The notes under the pieces are model-generated. The model was given only the letters and a program-made list of their open reading frames with translations, had not been told where the DNA came from and did not search any database. The position numbers and the translations under genes are program-made. Positions 6,248-8,709 of a stretch of 8,709 bases of DNA are shown here, piece after piece. Position 1 is the stretch's first letter; every line of letters begins with the position of its first letter. The stretch lies in the NCBI GenBank assembly GCA_012521035.1, contig JAAYND010000302.1, positions 1-8,709 of the forward strand, given 5' to 3'. This DNA comes from Methanomicrobiales archaeon. Lineage in GTDB: Archaea > Halobacteriota > Methanomicrobia > Methanomicrobiales > Methanoculleaceae.

Positions 6248-7375
6248 ATGAAAAAAAGAGCATATACCATTGGAATAATTACAAATCCCGTTAGCAAAGC
6301 GGGAATTACGCCCTTAACGAACCTCATTAAGATCGTTAATAATTATTCTGAAAATACATATATCATCACTGGGAACTATGGAAAACATTCCTGTGATATG
6401 GAAAAAGTGACTGTTTCGTCAAGAAGTTACTATACTAAGAATAACACGCTAAATAAAATTTCAGATCACATTGTGTTACAGTTATTTACATCAATTAAAA
6501 TACTACAGTATAAGGGAAATGTTACAGTATGGATCTTTTTTTTAGATGCCCACGCACTGCTATTTCCTGTCATTGTAGCAAAAATTACTGGAAGTAAAAT
6601 AATATTTATGCCCGCTGCATCAATAAAAAAGTTTGCAGAAGCAAAAAAAAGTATGCTGTATTATCTTTTGTCATACGCAGAGATGCTGACCAATAACTTT
6701 GCAGATAAAATAGTACTCTACTCCCATAACTTAATAACCGAGTGGGATATGGATTTACATAGACATAAAATTGATATCGCCTCTGAACACTCCTTGAGCT
6801 TCGACAAATTTACAACCATTACCAAAATTCGTGATAGAGAGAACTTGGTCGGATATATTGGTCGCTTTAGTGAGGAGAAGGGTGTCCAGAATTTCGCCCG
6901 GGCCCTGCCGGCCATCCTCAACGACCGGCAGGATCTCCGCGCCTTCATCGGCGGGGACGGGCCATTGAAAGAGTCGATCGCGGCCTCCCTGCAGGAAGAA
7001 GGCATCACCGCCCGAGTCGACCTCCCCGGCTGGATCTCCCACGACGACCTACCAAGCTACCTCAATCAGCTCCGACTCCTCGTCCTCCCCTCCTACACCG
7101 AAGGGCTCCCAAACATCATGCTTGAGGCCATGGCCTGCGGGACGCCGGTGCTCGCGATGCCGGTCGGGGCGATACCAGATGTTCTGATAGATGGCAGGAC
7201 TGGATTTATTATGGAGAACAACTCGCCGGAATGCATTGCGAAGAATGTGAAGAGGGCGCTCGACTCACCGGATCTGGAGCGGATCACAGAAGAGGGGAGG
7301 CGGTTTGTGGAGAAGAATTTTGTGTTTGAAAAGGTCGTGGAGAACTGGAAGAGGGTGCTCCAAGAAATCCGCTAG
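6248..7375 (+). CDS. GT4 (GT-B fold) glycosyltransferase, chimeric in composition
   Basis: This 375-residue protein has the layout of a GT4 retaining glycosyltransferase. An N-terminal acceptor-side domain covers about 1-195. The C-terminal donor-binding domain has the hinge motif VGYIGRFSEEKG (201-212), GGDGP (235-239), PSYTEGLPN, and the EX7E catalytic/donor signature with Glu285 and Glu293. Length is normal for the family. ATG 6248 follows GGAG by five bases. The gene changes character near codon 200: 15 of 60 bases are G or C at 6481-6540 but 44 of 60 at 6901-6960. Since the frame is unbroken and the joint lies at the domain boundary, it is probably a working hybrid with an imported acceptor domain on a native donor domain. 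A chimeric assembly could give the same picture. It presumably adds a sugar to a lipid-linked glycan in the cytoplasm; donor and acceptor are unknown. Confidence 0.87.
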   Translation: MKKRAYTIGIITNPVSKAGITPLTNLIKIVNNYSENTYIITGNYGKHSCDMEKVTVSSRSYYTKNNTLNKISDHIVLQLFTSIKILQYKGNVTVWIFFLDAHALLFPVIVAKITGSKIIFMPAASIKKFAEAKKSMLYYLLSYAEMLTNNFADKIVLYSHNLITEWDMDLHRHKIDIASEHSLSFDKFTTITKIRDRENLVGYIGRFSEEKGVQNFARALPAILNDRQDLRAFIGGDGPLKESIAASLQEEGITARVDLPGWISHDDLPSYLNQLRLLVLPSYTEGLPNIMLEAMACGTPVLAMPVGAIPDVLIDGRTGFIMENNSPECIAKNVKRALDSPDLERITEEGRRFVEKNFVFEKVVENWKRVLQEIR

Positions 7376-7399
7376 TGCAATGATTCCAAATTAACATAC

Positions 7400-7601
7400 C
7401 TATGCCATTTCCACCCCTGATGGGTTGGGATCCGTTTTATACGTCCATTTGAATACTACTGGTGCTTGATTCAACGCATCAATATAGGCTGATATACGCT
7501 CGGCCATCTCTTCCTTTGATTTCGCACGAATACCTCGCAATACTGTCCGGGTTGTTTTGCTGAAGAAAGCCTCGATAATATTGAGCCAGGATGCGTGTTT
7601 T
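7400..7601 (-). pseudogene. IS630-type transposase, C-terminal remnant
   Basis: Read on the minus strand from 7601 to the TAG at 7402-7400, the frame gives KHASWLNIIEAFFSK and then a helical stretch with LRGIRAKSKEEM, PVVFKW and a natural stop. This is the last part of IS630/Tc1-like DDE transposases, where SWLN.IE carries the final catalytic Glu. Only about 66 codons remain. The front part is cut off exactly where the inverted repeat of the IS1-family element starts at 7602, so that insertion broke the gene. The remainder should lie beyond the right edge. The fragment is convergent with the GT4 gene and ends 24 bases from its stop. I could not define the IS630 terminal repeat. Confidence 0.82.
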
Positions 7602-7625
7602 GGTAGTGTTCTAAGCCGTCACTGG
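7602..7625 (+). repeat. left terminal inverted repeat of the IS1-family element
   Basis: The first 13 bases, GGTAGTGTTCTAA, pair perfectly with the right end. A further 7 of the next 11 positions match, including a CTGG at the inner edge. Confidence 0.88.
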
Positions 7626-7680
7626 TATTATTTCCACCGAAACCTTTCACACTTTTTATTCCCCTATATATATCCAGATA

Positions 7681-7690
7681 TTTTTATATC
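7681..7690 (+). promoter_or_regulatory. TATA box of the IS transposase
   Basis: TTTTTATATC is centred about 27 bases before ATG 7712. No ribosome binding site precedes that ATG (TATTTTCTACC), so a leaderless transcript starting at the ATG is likely. A second alternation, TATATATAT at 7665-7673, lies further upstream and may be the alternative box. Confidence 0.5.
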
Positions 7691-7711
7691 GTATTACGCA
7701 TATTTTCTACC

Positions 7712-8695
7712 ATGTCTCGCCGTCGAAGTTACAGTCCAATGACATGCCAAAACTCGGAATGTGACTTCTTCCTGATCGAAGAAGGGAAAGATCTCATCAA
7801 AAATGGCAGGAACTCTGCAGGGAATCAGCAATATTTCTGCAAGCACTGCCGGACTTATTTTACCGAGACGAAGAACACTCCCCTCTACAATTCACGTCTT
7901 GGGCGGCAGAAGGTTGAGCGGATTTGTCGCCTTTCGCAGGAGAAGATCTCAATACGCGGTATTAACCGAGTGACTGACCACCATCCGGCTACGATTATAC
8001 GGTATCTCAGATTGGTTGGTGAGCATGCGAAACTCCTGACCTCCCACTTTCTTCAAGATCTCGACTCCGACCGAATCGAGATGGATGAGTTCTGGTCGTT
8101 CGTCAAAAAGAAAAACAAACATTGTGAAGGGCCCTATGACCAATCTTACGGAGATAGATGGACCTACACCGCCATTCGGAGCACTACAAAGCTCATGATC
8201 GCGCACCACTCGGGGAAGCGGACTGATGAAACCTGCAACCAATTTGCTTACCTCTGCTCTTTACGACTCCGGATACCCGAGTCATCTGCCCGAATCAGCA
8301 TCGCAACCGATGGGAATCCTCAGTACCTCACCGCACTTCAGAAGCACTTCCCAAAAGACAGCATAGACTATGGACGGGTGATCAAACAGCATAAGAAGAA
8401 CCGCGTGGTTGGTATAATCCGGGAGAAAGTCCTGGGCAACCCGCCGCTCGCCTCGATCTCAACATCTGTTGTAGAGGGGTATAATAATAAAATCCGGCAA
8501 CGAATCAGTCGATTTGCGAGAAAAACAGCGTCATTCTCAAAGACGATTATAGGGCATATCAGAGCGATGGACCTGTTTCAGTTTGCAAGCAACTTCATTG
8601 ACGTTAAAGGAGGCATGACGCCAGCGATGCGGGAAGGTATTACGGATCGTGTATGGAAGTGGCAGGAATTCCTGACATATCATTTCCAGTTATGA
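7712..8695 (+). CDS. IS1-family transposase, single-ORF archaeal type
   Basis: This 327-residue DDE transposase moves the element that contains it. An N-terminal zinc ribbon uses Cys12, Cys17, Cys43 and Cys46, followed by a basic helix-turn-helix region at about 62-105 for end binding. The catalytic core shows MDEFWSFV with Asp125, ATDGNPQYL with Asp200, and VVEGYNNKIRQR with Glu255, then a basic RFARKTASFSK tract, all in the IS1 order. The C-terminus (TPAMREGITDRVW) is also typical. Unlike bacterial IS1, where InsA and InsB are joined by frameshifting, the zinc ribbon and core are in one frame here. The gene is intact and its stop lies within the right inverted repeat. Expression is probably from the internal TATA box as a leaderless transcript. 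All catalytic residues are present, so the element may be active. Confidence 0.93.
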   Translation: MSRRRSYSPMTCQNSECDFFLIEEGKDLIKNGRNSAGNQQYFCKHCRTYFTETKNTPLYNSRLGRQKVERICRLSQEKISIRGINRVTDHHPATIIRYLRLVGEHAKLLTSHFLQDLDSDRIEMDEFWSFVKKKNKHCEGPYDQSYGDRWTYTAIRSTTKLMIAHHSGKRTDETCNQFAYLCSLRLRIPESSARISIATDGNPQYLTALQKHFPKDSIDYGRVIKQHKKNRVVGIIREKVLGNPPLASISTSVVEGYNNKIRQRISRFARKTASFSKTIIGHIRAMDLFQFASNFIDVKGGMTPAMREGITDRVWKWQEFLTYHFQL

Positions 8696-8709
8696 GTTAG
8701 AACACTACC
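8686..8709 (-). repeat. right terminal inverted repeat of the IS1-family element
   Basis: Read on the minus strand from 8709, the first 13 bases equal the left end exactly. The transposase stop codon (8693-8695) lies inside the repeat. The window ends on the outermost base. Confidence 0.88.

Larger units (their letters stand above)
7602..8709 (+). mobile_element. complete IS1-family insertion sequence (1108 bp)
   Basis: Outer ends match as inverted repeats: GGTAGTGTTCTAA starts at 7602 and its exact complement ends at 8709. Over 24 bases, 20 match. Between them lies one intact transposase gene filling nearly the whole element. Length, single ORF and transposase type fit the archaeal IS1 subgroup known from methanogens (the ISMhu11 type), named from memory and not checked. 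It sits inside an IS630-type transposase gene. The target duplication cannot be seen because the window stops at the last base of the element. Confidence 0.88.

Noticed and set aside
7602..7625. Extending the IS630-type frame through the left inverted repeat, which reads LRTLP before KHASW
   Set aside because: The bases belong to the terminal repeat of the IS1-family element, and the frame meets a stop just beyond; the match to Pro is a coincidence of the joint.
7949..8242. A 97-codon minus-strand frame inside the transposase gene
   Set aside because: It is the antisense shadow of a clear DDE transposase.
1..8709. CRISPR arrays, tRNA or rRNA genes, and toxin-antitoxin or defence genes
   Set aside because: No regularly spaced repeats, cloverleaf-like sequences, rRNA-like blocks or defence-family motifs were seen on either strand. 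The accessory character comes from glycosyltransferases and insertion sequences.

Overview
The window looks like a piece of a methanogenic archaeon of the Methanomicrobiales, possibly Methanoculleus-like. This is inferred, not proven. The backbone is GC-rich (about 60%), promoters are archaeal TATA boxes, genes carry GGTGA/GGAGG-type ribosome binding sites, the secreted protein is rich in N-glycosylation sequons, and the insertion sequence is an IS1-family element of the single-ORF type known from methanogens.

Layout. (1) 1-2301, minus strand: a secreted sequon-rich protein (2301-1063), a small three-helix membrane protein (920-654, TTG start), and a signal-anchored protein that runs off the left edge (657 to beyond 1) and overlaps its neighbour by ATGA. 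(2) 2302-2668: a divergent control region with a long alternating TA box near 2450. (3) 2669-7375, plus strand: a cell-surface glycan locus. It has a double-domain GT2 enzyme with two C-terminal membrane helices, an AT-rich processive-type GT2 gene, the C-terminal half of a GC-rich GT2, an orphan gene start, and a GT4 gene that is AT-rich in its first half and GC-rich in its second. (4) 7376-8709: the tail of an IS630-type transposase, broken by a complete IS1-family element (7602-8709) whose right inverted repeat ends on the last base of the window.

The main result is mosaicism. The simplest reading is an ancestral GC-rich operon of three genes: double GT2, then GT2, then GT4 joined by a GTGA overlap at 5997. 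Two AT-rich tracts (about 4340-5572 and about 6000-6848) appear to have replaced the front halves of the second and third genes. The first exchange brought in a whole new GT2 and left a headless native one. The second left an orphan start codon with a strong ribosome binding site and produced a GT4 with a foreign acceptor-side domain joined to the native donor-side domain. This fits diversification of surface glycans by recombination. A chimeric assembly is the alternative and needs read-level checking.

The glycosyltransferases probably build a polyisoprenyl-linked glycan at the membrane. The divergent sequon-rich secreted protein is a candidate acceptor, but that link is inference only.
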